DNA of 64,000 nt from Apostichopus japonicus. Its lineage: Eukaryota; Echinodermata; Holothuroidea; Aspidochirotida; Stichopodidae. The notes below the pieces were generated by a model. That model was not told the DNA's origin and did not search any database. It was given only the letters and a program-made list of their open reading frames with translations. The stretch's first letter is position 1. Each line of letters opens with the position of its first letter. Shown here piece by piece: positions 48,901 through 60,446 of the stretch. Location of the stretch: positions 16,932,269 to 16,996,268 of the forward strand of contig NC_092572.1 in assembly GCF_037975245.1 (NCBI RefSeq). Reading direction: 5' to 3'. Both the position numbers and the translations under genes were made by a program.

Positions 48901-51900
48901 TCGAGACTCTCTTTTGCATCCGTGGTTCGAACCCCGGGTGATGACGTCTTTTGCCGATCTTTTACAGCAAGTGCCTACACGGGGAGCTGTAAGTATTAGT
49001 TAATCCACCTAATATCTCAGTCCATACAGTGGCGCGATGGCTTGGCGCACTGTACGAGCTGATGTTCGAGACTCTCTTTTGCATCCGTGGTTCGAACCCC
49101 GGGTGATGACGTCTTTTGCCGATCTTTTACAGCAAGTGCCTACACGGGGAGCTGTAAGTATTAGTTAATCCACCTAATATCTCAGTCCATACAGTGGCGC
49201 GATGGCTTGGCGCACTGTACGAGCTGATGTTCGAGACTCTCTTTTGCATCCGTGGTTCGAACCCCGGGTGATGACGTCTTTTGCCGATCTTTTACAGCAA
49301 GTGCCTACACGGGGAGCTGTAAGTATTAGTTAATCCACCTAATATCTCAGTCCATACAGTGGCGCGATGGCTTGGCGCACTGTACGAGCTGATGTTCGAG
49401 ACTCTCTTTTGCATCCGTGGTTCGAACCCCGGGTGATGACGTCTTTTGCCGATCTTTTACAGCAAGTGCCTACACGGGGAGCTGTAAGTATTAGTTAATC
49501 CACCTAATATCTCAGTCCATACAGTGGCGCGATGGCTTGGCGCACTGTACGAGCTGATGTTCGAGACTCTCTTTTGCATCCGTGGTTCGAACCCCGGGTG
49601 ATGACGTCTTTTGCCGATCTTTTACAGCAAGTGCCTACACGGGGAGCTGTAAGTATTAGTTAATCCACCTAATATCTCAGTCCATACAGTGGCGCGATGG
49701 CTTGGCGCACTGTACGAGCTGATGTTCGAGACTCTCTTTTGCATCCGTGGTTCGAACCCCGGGTGATGACGTCTTTTGCCGATCTTTTACAGCAAGTGCC
49801 TACACGGGGAGCTGTAAGTATTAGTTAATCCACCTAATATCTCAGTCCATACAGTGGCGCGATGGCTTGGCGCACTGTACGAGCTGATGTTCGAGACTCT
49901 CTTTTGCATCCGTGGTTCGAACCCCGGGTGATGACGTCTTTTGCCGATCTTTTACAGCAAGTGCCTACACGGGGAGCTGTAAGTATTAGTTAATCCACCT
50001 AATATCTCAGTCCATACAGTGGCGCGATGGCTTGGCGCACTGTACGAGCTGATGTTCGAGACTCTCTTTTGCATCCGTGGTTCGAACCCCGGGTGATGAC
50101 GTCTTTTGCCGATCTTTTACAGCAAGTGCCTACACGGGGAGCTGTAAGTATTAGTTAATCCACCTAATATCTCAGTCCATACAGTGGCGCGATGGCTTGG
50201 CGCACTGTACGAGCTGATGTTCGAGACTCTCTTTTGCATCCGTGGTTCGAACCCCGGGTGATGACGTCTTTTGCCGATCTTTTACAGCAAGTGCCTACAC
50301 GGGGAGCTGTAAGTATTAGTTAATCCACCTAATATCTCAGTCCATACAGTGGCGCGATGGCTTGGCGCACTGTACGAGCTGATGTTCGAGACTCTCTTTT
50401 GCATCCGTGGTTCGAACCCCGGGTGATGACGTCTTTTGCCGATCTTTTACAGCAAGTGCCTACACGGGGAGCTGTAAGTATTAGTTAATCCACCTAATAT
50501 CTCAGTCCATACAGTGGCGCGATGGCTTGGCGCACTGTACGAGCTGATGTTCGAGACTCTCTTTTGCATCCGTGGTTCGAACCCCGGGTGATGACGTCTT
50601 TTGCCGATCTTTTACAGCAAGTGCCTACACGGGGAGCTGTAAGTATTAGTTAATCCAACTAATATCTCAGTCCATACAGTGGCGCGATGGCTTGGCGCAC
50701 TGTACGAGCTGATGTTCGAGACTCTCTTTTGCATCCGTGGTTCGAACCCCGGGTGATGACGTCTTTTGCCGATCTTTTACAGCAAGTGCCTACACGGGGA
50801 GCTGTAAGTATTAGTTAATCCACCTAATATCTCAGTCCATACAGTGGCGCGATGGCTTGGCGCACTGTACGAGCTGATGTTCGAGACTCTCTTTTGCATC
50901 CGTGGTTCGAACCCCGGGTGTTGACGTCTTTTGCCGATCTTTTACAGCAAGTGCCTACACGGGGAGCTGTAAGTATTAGTTAATCCACCTAATATCTCAG
51001 TCCATACAGTGGCGCGATGGCTTGGCGCACTGTACGAGCTGATGTTCGAGACTCTCTTTTGCATCCGTGGTTCGAACCCCGGGTGATGACGTCTTTTGCC
51101 GATCTTTTACAGCAAGTGCCTACACGGGGAGCTGTAAGTATTAGTTAATCCACCTAATATCTCAGTCCATACAGTGGCGCGATGGCTTGGCGCACTGTAC
51201 GAGCTGATGTTCGAGACTCTCTTTTGCATCCGTGGTTCGAACCCCGGGTGATGACGTCTTTTGCCGATCTTTTACAGCAAGTGCCTACACGGGGAGCTGT
51301 AAGTATTAGTTAATCCACCTAATATCTCAGTCCATACAGTGGCGCGATGGCTTGGCGCACTGTACGAGCTGATGTTCGAGACTCTCTTTTGCATCCGTGG
51401 TTCGAACCCCGGGTGTTGACGTCTTTTGCCGATCTTTTACAGCAAGTGCCTACACGGGGAGCTGTAAGTATTAGTTAATCCACCTAATATCTCAGTCCAT
51501 ACAGTGGCGCGATGGCTTGGCGCACTGTACGAGCTGATGTTCGAGACTCTCTTTTGCATCCGTGGTTCGAACCCCGGGTGATGACGTCTTTTGCCGATCT
51601 TTTACAGCAAGTGCCTACACGGGGAGCTGTAAGTATTAGTTAATCCACCTAATATCTCAGTCCATACAGTGGCGCGATGGCTTGGCGCACTGTACGAGCT
51701 GATGTTCGAGACTCTCTTTTGCATCCGTGGTTCGAACCCCGGGTGATGACGTCTTTTGCCGATCTTTTACAGCAAGTGCCTACACGGGGAGCTGTAAGTA
51801 TTAGTTAATCCACCTAATATCTCAGTCCATACAGTGGCGCGATGGCTTGGCGCACTGTACGAGCTGATGTTCGAGACTCTCTTTTGCATCCGTGGTTCGA

Positions 51901-54900
51901 ACCCCGGGTGATGACGTCTTTTGCCGATCTTTTACAGCAAGTGCCTACACGGGGAGCTGTAAGTATTAGTTAATCCACCTAATATCTCAGTCCATACAGT
52001 GGCGCGATGGCTTGGCGCACTGTACGAGCTGATGTTCGAGACTCTCTTTTGCATCCGTGGTTCGAACCCCGGGTGATGACGTCTTTTGCCGATCTTTTAC
52101 AGCAAGTGCCTACACGGGGAGCTGTAAGTATTAGTTAATCCACCTAATATCTCAGTCCATACAGTGGCGCGATGGCTTGGCGCACTGTACGAGCTGATGT
52201 TCGAGACTCTCTTTTGCATCCGTGGTTCGAACCCCGGGTGATGACGTCTTTTGCCGATCTTTTACAGCAAGTGCCTACTCGGGGAGCTGTAAGTATTAGT
52301 TAATCCACCTAATATCTCAGTCCATACAGTGGCGCGATGGCTTGGCGCACTGTACGAGCTGATGTTCGAGACTCTCTTTTGCATCCGTGGTTCGAACCCC
52401 GGGTGATGACGTCTTTTGCCGATCTTTTACAGCAAGTGCCTACACGGGGAGCTGTAAGTATTAGTTAATCCACCTAATATCTCAGTCCATACAGTGGCGC
52501 GATGGCTTGGCGCACTGTACGAGCTGATGTTCGAGACTCTCTTTTGCATCCGTGGTTCGAACCCCGGGTGATGACGTCTTTTGCCGATCTTTTACAGCAA
52601 GTGCCTACACGGGGAGCTGTAAGTATTAGTTAATCCACCTAATATCTCAGTCCATACAGTGGCGCGATGGCTTGGCGCACTGTACGAGCTGATGTTCGAG
52701 ACTCTCTTTTGCATCCGTGGTTCGAACCCCGGGTGATGACGTCTTTTGCCGATCTTTTACAGCAAGTGCCTACACGGGGAGCTGTAAGTATTAGTTAATC
52801 CACCTAATATCTCAGTCCATACAGTGGCGCGATGGCTTGGCGCACTGTACGAGCTGATGTTCGAGACTCTCTTTTGCATCCGTGGTTCGAACCCCGGGTG
52901 ATGACGTCTTTTGCCGATCTTTTACAGCAAGTGCCTACACGGGGAGCTGTAAGTATTAGTTAATCCACCTAATATCTCAGTCCATACAGTGGCGCGATGG
53001 CTTGGCGCACTGTACGAGCTGATGTTCGAGACTCTCTTTTGCATCCGTGGTTCGAACCCCGGGTGATGACGTCTTTTGCCGATCTTTTACAGCAAGTGCC
53101 TACACGGGGAGCTGTAAGTATTAGTTAATCCACCTAATATCTCAGTCCATACAGTGGCGCGATGGCTTGGCGCACTGTACGAGCTGATGTTCGAGACTCT
53201 CTTTTGCATCCGTGGTTCGAACCCCGGGTGATGACGTCTTTTGCCGATCTTTTACAGCAAGTGCCTACACGGGGAGCTGTAAGTATTAGTTAATCCACCT
53301 AATATCTCAGTCCATACAGTGGCGCGATGGCTTGGCGCACTGTACGAGCTGATGTTCGAGACTCTCTTTTGCATCCGTGGTTCGAACCCCGGGTGATGAC
53401 GTCTTTTGCCGATCTTTTACAGCAAGTGCCTACACGGGGAGCTGTAAGTATTAGTTAATCCACCTAATATCTCAGTCCATACAGTGGCGCGATGGCTTGG
53501 CGCACTGTACGAGCTGATGTTCGAGACTCTCTTTTGCATCCGTGGTTCGAACCCCGGGTGATGACGTCTTTTGCCGATCTTTTACAGCAAGTGCCTACAC
53601 GGGGAGCTGTAAGTATTAGTTAATCCACCTAATATCTCAGTCCATACAGTGGCGCGATGGCTTGGCGCACTGTACGAGCTGATGTTCGAGACTCTCTTTT
53701 GCATCCGTGGTTCGAACCCCGGGTGATGACGTCTTTTGCCGATCTTTTACAGCAAGTGCCTACACGGGGAGCTGTAAGTATTAGTTAATCCACCTAATAT
53801 CTCAGTCCATACAGTGGCGCGATGGCTTGGCGCACTGTACGAGCTGATGTTCGAGACTCTCTTTTGCATCCGTGGTTCGAACCCCGGGTGATGACGTCTT
53901 TTGCCGATCTTTTACAGCAAGTGCCTACACGGGGAGCTGTAAGTATTAGTTAATCCACCTAATATCTCAGTCCATACAGTGGCGCGATGGCTTGGCGCAC
54001 TGTACGAGCTGATGTTCGAGACTCTCTTTTGCATCCGTGGTTCGAACCCCGGGTGATGACGTCTTTTGCCGATCTTTTACAGCAAGTGCCTACACGGGGA
54101 GCTGTAAGTATTAGTTAATCCACCTAATATCTCAGTCCATACAGTGGCGCGATGGCTTGGCGCACTGTACGAGCTGATGTTCGAGACTCTCTTTTGCATC
54201 CGTGGTTCGAACCCCGGGTGATGACGTCTTTTGCCGATCTTTTACAGCAAGTGCCTACACGGGGAGCTGTAAGTATTAGTTAATCCACCTAATATCTCAG
54301 TCCATACAGTGGCGCGATGGCTTGGCGCACTGTACGAGCTGATGTTCGAGACTCTCTTTTGCATCCGTGGTTCGAACCCCGGGTGATGACGTCTTTTGCC
54401 GATCTTTTACAGCAAGTGCCTACACGGGGAGCTGTAAGTATTAGTTAATCCACCTAATATCTCAGTCCATACAGTGGCGCGATGGCTTGGCGCACTGTAC
54501 GAGCTGATGTTCGAGACTCTCTTTTGCATCCGTGGTTCGAACCCCGGGTGATGACGTCTTTTGCCGATCTTTTACAGCAAGTGCCTACACGGGGAGCTGT
54601 AAGTATTAGTTAATCCACCTAATATCTCAGTCCATACAGTGGCGCGATGGCTTGGCGCACTGTACGAGCTGATGTTCGAGACTCTCTTTTGCATCCGTGG
54701 TTCGAACCCCGGGTGATGACGTCTTTTGCCGATCTTTTACAGCAAGTGCCTACACGGGGAGCTGTAAGTATTAGTTAATCCACCTAATATCTCAGTCCAT
54801 ACAGTGGCGCGATGGCTTGGCGCACTGTACGAGCTGATGTTCGAGACTCTCTTTTGCATCCGTGGTTCGAACCCCGGGTGATGACGTCTTTTGCCGATCT

Positions 54901-55141
54901 TTTACAGCAAGTGCCTACACGGGGAGCTGTAAGTATTAGTTAATCCACCTAATATCTCAGTCCATACAGTGGCGCGATGGCTTGGCGCACTGTACGAGCT
55001 GATGTTCGAGACTCTCTTTTGCATCCGTGGTTCGAACCCCGGGTGATGACGTCTTTTGCCGATCTTTTGCAGCAAGTGCCTACACGGGGAGCTGTAAGTA
55101 TTAGTTAATCCACCTAATATCTCAGTCCATACAGTGGCGCG

Positions 55142-55154
55142 ATGGCTTGGCGCA
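55142..55154 (+). repeat. Target site duplication, left copy (12-13 bp), of LINE 2
   Basis: ATGGCTTGGCGCA (satellite offsets 13-25) directly precedes the second LINE and recurs after its A tail at 60465-60477. The first A of the right copy cannot be told from the tail, hence 12-13 bp. Confidence 0.85.
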
Positions 55155-55385
55155 TGGTTGCTCTGTACCTTGGCGCTGTTGTGCTCTGTTACTCTGTACT
55201 TTGTTAGTGCTTTTTTCCTAACTGGAACCTCGTTTCCGCTTTATTTTTTCACGGAAGGACGATATTATCCTTTAAACTCGTATTTTTGTTGTGTAATCGG
55301 GCTGATAAGGATTTTCATATAATATTGTTCTTAGGTTTTGGTTGTCACGGCGTCTCGCGACGCACGGGCAAGCCTAAGCTTTGAG
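55155..55385 (+). promoter_or_regulatory. 5' UTR of LINE 2 (putative internal promoter region)
   Basis: 231 bp between the left junction and the first ATG of ORF1. It contains three close copies of CTCTGT (55161, 55184, 55192), a T-rich middle and a G/C-rich stretch near 55350-55372. Full-length LINEs carry a Pol II promoter within this region; no core element could be identified with confidence. The open frame reading through it from the satellite has no ATG and looks spurious. Confidence 0.55.
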
Positions 55386-56420
55386 ATGAGTTCCACGAAA
55401 ACTAGAGGAGATGTATTGAAAACGTACAGTGTAAGAGTAGTGGACAATACCTATAACCCGATCGATGTTATTAACGCCGTTTCCATGGATATTGGTAAAG
55501 AAAACGTGAGAGGCTGTGTTAAGTGTAACGGACAGTGGATAATTACAATGAAAACGAAAGAAGACGCGGAGCTTTTGCAAGAGACAGGATTGAAAATCGG
55601 GAAAGATTCTTGTACAGTGACAGGAGTTTCCAAAAACATCATAACGGTGAGTTGTTTTGGAGTACCCAGCTATGTCGAAGACCACGAACTGTCCGGAAAA
55701 CTAACAGATTTTGGATGTCTAATTAAATCACAATGGACACATAAATACTACACTGAGTTCCCTGGTGTAGAAAACGGCATCAGATTTGTTCGAGTCGAAC
55801 TTCCCCCAAACGCAAGAAGTTTACCTTATGCAATCAACATTGATGGTGAACACATTAGAATAAAACACAACGGCCAAACTAAGGTTTGCAACAAATGTCT
55901 CAGTGACAGTCACATAATGCGAGACTGCCCACAGTACACATGCTGGGAGTGTGGTAGCCAGGGCCATGCAGAGAGTCGGTGCCCACAGGTCAAGTGCTTC
56001 CGCTGCAACTCATATGGCCACAAAAGCTTTTTATGCCAGACAGAATCACCGCAAACTATATCTGTTGATCCACCAATGAAATCTTCTCCACAATCCAAAC
56101 CAGTTCCACCAACAGAACAGGAAACCTCAGCACCGTCAGTACCAGTCTCAATGGACACCACCCCAGAAACACCAGAAAAAACAACCAAACCAGCAGAGTT
56201 CTCCGCCGGAACTAATGAGGAAACAACCAAAAACAAATCTAGCAACAAAGCAAAAGATGATCAGAAATCTGACAAATCAGGGACAAAACGAGCCATGTCC
56301 AGCGATGAAGACGCGATGCTCGAAATTATGGTTAAACAGAAAATACAAGCACTAGCCCGCAGAAGGAGTATTTCGCCAAATCTCAGATTAACGAGGAATT
56401 ATACCCCCAAGAAAAGCTAG
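55386..56420 (+). CDS. LINE 2 ORF1: CCHC zinc-knuckle RNA-binding protein (344 aa)
   Basis: ORF1 proteins of L1/Tx1 elements coat the element RNA and form the ribonucleoprotein needed for retrotransposition. The first ATG in frame is at 55386 (GAG ATG AGT). The open frame extends 16 codons upstream without an ATG. Residues about 85-165 (VSCFGVPSYVEDHEL to the INIDGEHIRIKHNGQ stretch) resemble the region before the knuckles in Tx1 ORF1 and ZCCHC3-like proteins. Three canonical CX2CX4HX4C knuckles follow at residues 168-181, 186-199 and 204-217. From about 220 the chain is rich in Pro, Ser, Thr and Lys and probably disordered, ending in a basic tail. The TAG at 56418 is four bases before the ATG of ORF2. 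No frameshift or premature stop is visible. Family assignment is by architecture; coding status is well supported. Confidence 0.9.
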   Translation: MSSTKTRGDVLKTYSVRVVDNTYNPIDVINAVSMDIGKENVRGCVKCNGQWIITMKTKEDAELLQETGLKIGKDSCTVTGVSKNIITVSCFGVPSYVEDHELSGKLTDFGCLIKSQWTHKYYTEFPGVENGIRFVRVELPPNARSLPYAINIDGEHIRIKHNGQTKVCNKCLSDSHIMRDCPQYTCWECGSQGHAESRCPQVKCFRCNSYGHKSFLCQTESPQTISVDPPMKSSPQSKPVPPTEQETSAPSVPVSMDTTPETPEKTTKPAEFSAGTNEETTKNKSSNKAKDDQKSDKSGTKRAMSSDEDAMLEIMVKQKIQALARRRSISPNLRLTRNYTPKKS

Positions 56421-56424
56421 CTTT

Positions 56425-59400
56425 ATGACTTCCCTACTCTTCGCAATGTTTCTTCTAGCAACCCTAAATTGTAATGGATTACGAAACAGTGAAAAAAGGA
56501 CAGAGCTTTTCAGTTCACTGAAAGCCAAAAGGTATGACATTATTGTTTTACTCGAAACATTTTGGGATGAAGACATTCATAAAAAAGCGTCTGCTGAATG
56601 GGATGGCAAAATTTATTCTTCAATGTATGCCTCTCAAAAACGACGGGGGGTAACCGTTTTGTTTAGAGATACATCTGACTGTGAAGTTACAAGGTGCATA
56701 ACAAATGACAATGGCCGTTACATTCAATTACACCTAACTATTGATGAACGGCCCCTCAGTATCATTGGAATTTATGCACCGAATATACCAAACGAGAGAA
56801 TGAACTTTTTCCTGAATCTACATTGTGAACTCAATAAAATTGATCATGAAGTCATTATAGCAGGAGATTTCAATAACTATTTAAATATTTACTTAGACAA
56901 ATTCCCAAGCAGAGCACACCCAGATCCTTCTCGCAAAGTTCTTAATGATACCATGATAAAACACCAACTTGTGGATATTTGGAGAGAGAGAAACCCTGAC
57001 AAAGTCAATTTCACGTGTATTCGCAACACCATCTACGGTCGCTCCTCTTCTAGAATTGACAGAATACTCATTTCTAAAGGGATTAGTAACTGTGTCTCCC
57101 ATTGTAACATTACCACATACCCTCGTTCTGATCACGACTTTGTTGAGATTAGTTTGGATCTTTCTGCTCAACCAAGGGGACATGGTTACTGGATTTTTAA
57201 CAATTCTCTCCTCCATGATGATGAATACTTATCACTAATACGCAAGTTAATCCAAAATGAGAAACTCTGCGACGATGTTGAAGTAAACTTTCTTCTATGG
57301 TACGACAATCTGAAGGAAAAAATAAAGGCTACAACAATAAAGTTCAGCAAAAGAAAACAGAAATTGCAACGCCGGACAAAGAAGGTACTAACAAAACAAC
57401 TTAACTACGAGAAACACAAAGCACAGAAATTTCCTGATTATGACTGTGCTCGCCTTAAAAGTCTGGAGGACAAACTTAGCAATATTGCAACGAAAGAACT
57501 TAAAGGGATAGCCCTCAGATCCAAAATCCAGTATTATGAGGAAGGCGAAAAATCAACAAAGTTCTTCTTCAATCTCGAAAAATCTCGACAGAAAAAGAAA
57601 GTAATGAAGCATTTGCTTACCAATCAAGGCACTCTTATTACCAATCAGGAAGACATAATAAATGAACAAGTTCAATTTTACACAGACCTCTACAGAGATG
57701 AACCTACAGAAGAGAAATCAAAAGAAGAATTACTTCAATACATCACCAAAAAGCTTTCACCGGAAACTGCCGATAAAATGGATGACAAGCTCTTTCTTTA
57801 TGAACTTAAGTCTGCTCTCTTTCAAATGGAGCACAACAAAAGTCCAGGACTTGATGGACTAACTGTTCAATTTTTTAAGACGTTTTGGAATGATTTTAAG
57901 GACATTTTTACTGAACTTATTGAAAAGACTAAAAGCTGTAACCAATTATGTAATTCTATGAAATCTGCCGTCATTACCTTAATCCCCAAAAAAGGGGACC
58001 TCAGACTCCTTAAAAACTGGAGACCAATTAGCCTTTTAAACACCGATTATAAGATTATTAGCAAAGCACTCGCAAACCGAATTTCGAAAGTAATTAGTAA
58101 CCTAGTTTCTGACGATCAGACTTGTTGCGTTCCCAAAAGAGACATTAGCGAAAACGTGCTTACTATGCAAAATATAATTAATTATGTTAACGAAAGTAAT
58201 CAAAATGGGTTGGCACTTAAAATCGATCAGCATAAAGCTTTCGACCGAGTCAACCACACTTACCTTTTCAATGTCTTAGATCAAATGGGATTCGGTCCCA
58301 ATTTTCTATCCTGGATTCGCATACTTTATACTAATATTAACAGCTGCATCAAACACAATGGCCATATTTCAAATGCTTTTCCTATTCAGAGGGGTGTACG
58401 ACAAGGTTGTCCCATTTCTGCCATGTTGTATGTTTTAAGTGCCGAGCCTTTCCACGATGCAATTTACAATTGTCCTTTTATCTCTGGTGTAGAGTTTTGT
58501 GGAACCGACACCAAAATGTTCCAACATGCTGACGACACAACCTTTTTCGTTAGTAGTATTACCAGTATTTACTCTATTTTAAGAATAATTAACTTGTATG
58601 AGCGTGCGTCTGGCTCAATGTGTAATTTGGACAAGACTGAGCTCCTCGTTTTTGGTAAATCCAATATCAGTCATCATGATTTTAATTTTCCAGTCAGAAA
58701 TGACTATATTATAGTTCTCGGCGTTGCTATTGGCAACGATAAGACAACTATTGAGAAGGTGAATTGGGAGGAAAAAGTTAGAACCTGCAGCCTTTTGCTC
58801 AGCCGGTGGAAGGGGCGCAAACTCTCAATGAGAGGAAAATCCCTTATTGTGAACTCCCTTGTCGTTTCCCGTCTAGTGTACCTAATTTCCACTATACCAA
58901 CGCCAAGCTGGGTGATTAAATCACTCCACGACAGTATAGTTGACTTTATTTGGCGTGGTAAACCGAGTCCTATTAAATATACGACGCTGTTATTACCTCT
59001 AGAAAAAGGTGGAATTAACCTCAGAGATATTGAAATCATTCGTGATTCAATCAGAATCAAACTCATAAGTAAATTGTTAAGAAATGAGGTTAGTGACAAA
59101 TTAAAATTCAGTATGTTATATTTTCTTAATCATTATGAAGACATGAACTTAAATTTAAGTATTTTTCAAATCACTCCTATTTCGAAGTCTTTGGCAGTTT
59201 TACATCCTTTTTATAAAGAATTACTCTTAGCTTGGAAGAAACTAACTAAGGGTAATTTCAGCAAGCCACTCACTAGAGAGGATATACTGTTGCAACCGTT
59301 ATTTCATAACCCTCATATTTGTGACAATAATGGCTCACCACTTTTGAACCGTGATTATATACACGGTGGCTTTGTAAGGGTTAGTGACCTTATGTACGAG

Positions 59401-60297
59401 GTAATCCCAGCTTCTATACCTGCTCAGGCAGTCCATGAGTCCATCATTCTTTATAATCCTGACAATCCGATTTCAATCGATGATGTTGACGATTTCCTTC
59501 AGTTAATCTTGAATGCACTACCCGTTGAATGGGTTAACACTATCTATTCATCCGACAAAATTGTCTCCTCACAACCTTACCCTGATCCTATTATCAGTTT
59601 TACAAGTGGCTCCGAGTGCATTCTTGCCTCAAACATTACTTGCAAACGAGCTACTCATCTCTTTCGCCTGAATCTAAATTGCACTCCAACCGGCCAATGC
59701 CACTGGATTAAAGAATACCCCAATTTGACGTTTCAAAACAGGTGGAAAAACATCTACAAGAATCCAAAATCCCCCTATGATGCTGATATTGACTTTAAGA
59801 TACTCCACAACATTTTACGTACCAATGAACAGCTCTATAAATTTCATATGGTCGATTCACCAATGTGCACTCTGTGTAAATCATGTACCGAAACATTGAC
59901 TCATCTTTTTATAGAGTGTTCTGTAATTAAGTATTTTTGGAAGCAATTATATAGCAAACTCAACCACTTATATCATGCAGAAGATGAAGAACAGTGGAAA
60001 ATTATTACACTGTTCGGTACTGACCATAATGGAAAAAACGGTGCCTTAGTCGACTTTATTTTCAACATCTATAAATGTGTAATTTGGAACTGCCGTTGTA
60101 CCAAACTACAAAATGATTATATTATTAACCCCCGTTTGTATTTTCATAAAACACTAAGAGAAAAACTCTATATGTTATATCACATGCATGTTGCCAATAA
60201 TACTGTTCACAAATTTTCAGATTTTTTCTCTCAAAATAATATTGTCATTTCAATGTCAGATAATACTGGATACACTTATTGCCTCGATAATGCTTAG
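56425..60297 (+). CDS. LINE 2 ORF2: APE-type endonuclease / reverse transcriptase (1290 aa)
   Basis: ORF2 nicks the target DNA and primes reverse transcription of the element RNA there. An N-terminal APE-like endonuclease spans residues about 11-245: LNCNGLR (14-20), LLET (42-45), GDFN (147-150), SSRIDRI (208-214) and SDH (235-237), all the expected catalytic signatures. A basic linker follows (about 300-330). Reverse transcriptase spans about 470-770: NKSPGLDGL (471-479), WRPISLLNTDYKI (532-544), motif A KIDQHKAFDRV with Asp601, GVRQGCPIS (657-665), and HADD (701-704) with Asp703/704. His replaces the common Tyr or Phe before ADD. A C-terminal zinc-binding motif, CX2CX8HX4C, lies at 1148-1165 (zf-RVT type). 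The start at 56425 lies 4 bp after the ORF1 stop in another frame, suggesting stop-restart translation; an alternative ATG lies seven codons further on. The length is typical for the family. The frame appears intact and potentially functional. Confidence 0.95.
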   Translation: MTSLLFAMFLLATLNCNGLRNSEKRTELFSSLKAKRYDIIVLLETFWDEDIHKKASAEWDGKIYSSMYASQKRRGVTVLFRDTSDCEVTRCITNDNGRYIQLHLTIDERPLSIIGIYAPNIPNERMNFFLNLHCELNKIDHEVIIAGDFNNYLNIYLDKFPSRAHPDPSRKVLNDTMIKHQLVDIWRERNPDKVNFTCIRNTIYGRSSSRIDRILISKGISNCVSHCNITTYPRSDHDFVEISLDLSAQPRGHGYWIFNNSLLHDDEYLSLIRKLIQNEKLCDDVEVNFLLWYDNLKEKIKATTIKFSKRKQKLQRRTKKVLTKQLNYEKHKAQKFPDYDCARLKSLEDKLSNIATKELKGIALRSKIQYYEEGEKSTKFFFNLEKSRQKKKVMKHLLTNQGTLITNQEDIINEQVQFYTDLYRDEPTEEKSKEELLQYITKKLSPETADKMDDKLFLYELKSALFQMEHNKSPGLDGLTVQFFKTFWNDFKDIFTELIEKTKSCNQLCNSMKSAVITLIPKKGDLRLLKNWRPISLLNTDYKIISKALANRISKVISNLVSDDQTCCVPKRDISENVLTMQNIINYVNESNQNGLALKIDQHKAFDRVNHTYLFNVLDQMGFGPNFLSWIRILYTNINSCIKHNGHISNAFPIQRGVRQGCPISAMLYVLSAEPFHDAIYNCPFISGVEFCGTDTKMFQHADDTTFFVSSITSIYSILRIINLYERASGSMCNLDKTELLVFGKSNISHHDFNFPVRNDYIIVLGVAIGNDKTTIEKVNWEEKVRTCSLLLSRWKGRKLSMRGKSLIVNSLVVSRLVYLISTIPTPSWVIKSLHDSIVDFIWRGKPSPIKYTTLLLPLEKGGINLRDIEIIRDSIRIKLISKLLRNEVSDKLKFSMLYFLNHYEDMNLNLSIFQITPISKSLAVLHPFYKELLLAWKKLTKGNFSKPLTREDILLQPLFHNPHICDNNGSPLLNRDYIHGGFVRVSDLMYEVIPASIPAQAVHESIILYNPDNPISIDDVDDFLQLILNALPVEWVNTIYSSDKIVSSQPYPDPIISFTSGSECILASNITCKRATHLFRLNLNCTPTGQCHWIKEYPNLTFQNRWKNIYKNPKSPYDADIDFKILHNILRTNEQLYKFHMVDSPMCTLCKSCTETLTHLFIECSVIKYFWKQLYSKLNHLYHAEDEEQWKIITLFGTDHNGKNGALVDFIFNIYKCVIWNCRCTKLQNDYIINPRLYFHKTLREKLYMLYHMHVANNTVHKFSDFFSQNNIVISMSDNTGYTYCLDNA

Positions 60298-60411
60298 CTT
60301 GTTATTTCCAACAACTTTTATATAGTCAACGGTTGTCATATATAATTTATTATTGTAAATACTATTTATTTTTTTTGTAAAAGAACAATTCTTGTAAATA
60401 CATTTAAGCAT

Positions 60412-60433
60412 AGGTGAGCCAGTGGGCTCATCT
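60412..60433 (+). other. Terminal 3' hairpin of LINE 2
   Basis: AGGTGAGCC (60412-60420) pairs with GGCTCATCT (60425-60433) over nine positions, with one G-U pair and the four-base loop AGTG. It lies 13 bases before the A tail. A compact hairpin just upstream of the 3' end is what several LINE reverse transcriptases recognise to start cDNA synthesis; here that role is inferred. Confidence 0.65.
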
Positions 60434-60436
60434 CCC

Positions 60437-60442
60437 AATAAA
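60437..60442 (+). promoter_or_regulatory. Polyadenylation signal AATAAA of LINE 2
   Basis: AATAAA lies only four bases before the A tail, closer than the usual 10-30 bases. The tail may have been shortened or the short A/G stretch in between may derive from the tail. Confidence 0.6.
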
Positions 60443-60446
60443 AGAG

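Larger units (their letters stand above)
11075..55154 (+). repeat. 165-bp satellite array, central arm (267 monomers + 25 bp)
   Basis: Monomer starts at 11075 and 11240 and, after exactly 267 periods, at 55130, so 44,055 bp show no net indel. Most monomers carry A at offset 82 (GATGACG). Scattered variants include T at offset 29 changed to C (about 18 monomers between 12065 and 20480), GATGCC at 16520, 18665 and 19490, GGATGTTGAC at 12471, 13296, 37221, 45471, 47946, 48606 and 48771, and GATCGC at 33196, 38476, 43921 and 46891. Variation falls towards the right, and long runs appear identical by eye. The array is cut after offset 25 by the second LINE. Nothing else is present in this 44-kb stretch. 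Confidence 0.97.
60298..60446 (+). other. 3' UTR of LINE 2
   Basis: AT-rich non-coding region. It contains two copies of TTGTAAATAC (60353-60362 and 60392-60401), the terminal hairpin at 60412-60433 and a polyadenylation hexamer. Nothing coding is visible. Confidence 0.75.

Noticed and set aside
55134-55322. 62-codon hydrophobic open frame across the left junction of LINE 2
   Set aside because: It starts in the satellite without an ATG, crosses the insertion junction, and falls in the 5' UTR; hydrophobicity comes from T-rich sequence.
55910-56248. Minus-strand frame opposite ORF1
   Set aside because: Antisense shadow of the knuckle and Pro/Thr-rich coding region.
58704-59099. 131-codon minus-strand frame opposite ORF2
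   Set aside because: Antisense shadow; no domain, and ORF2 explains the region.
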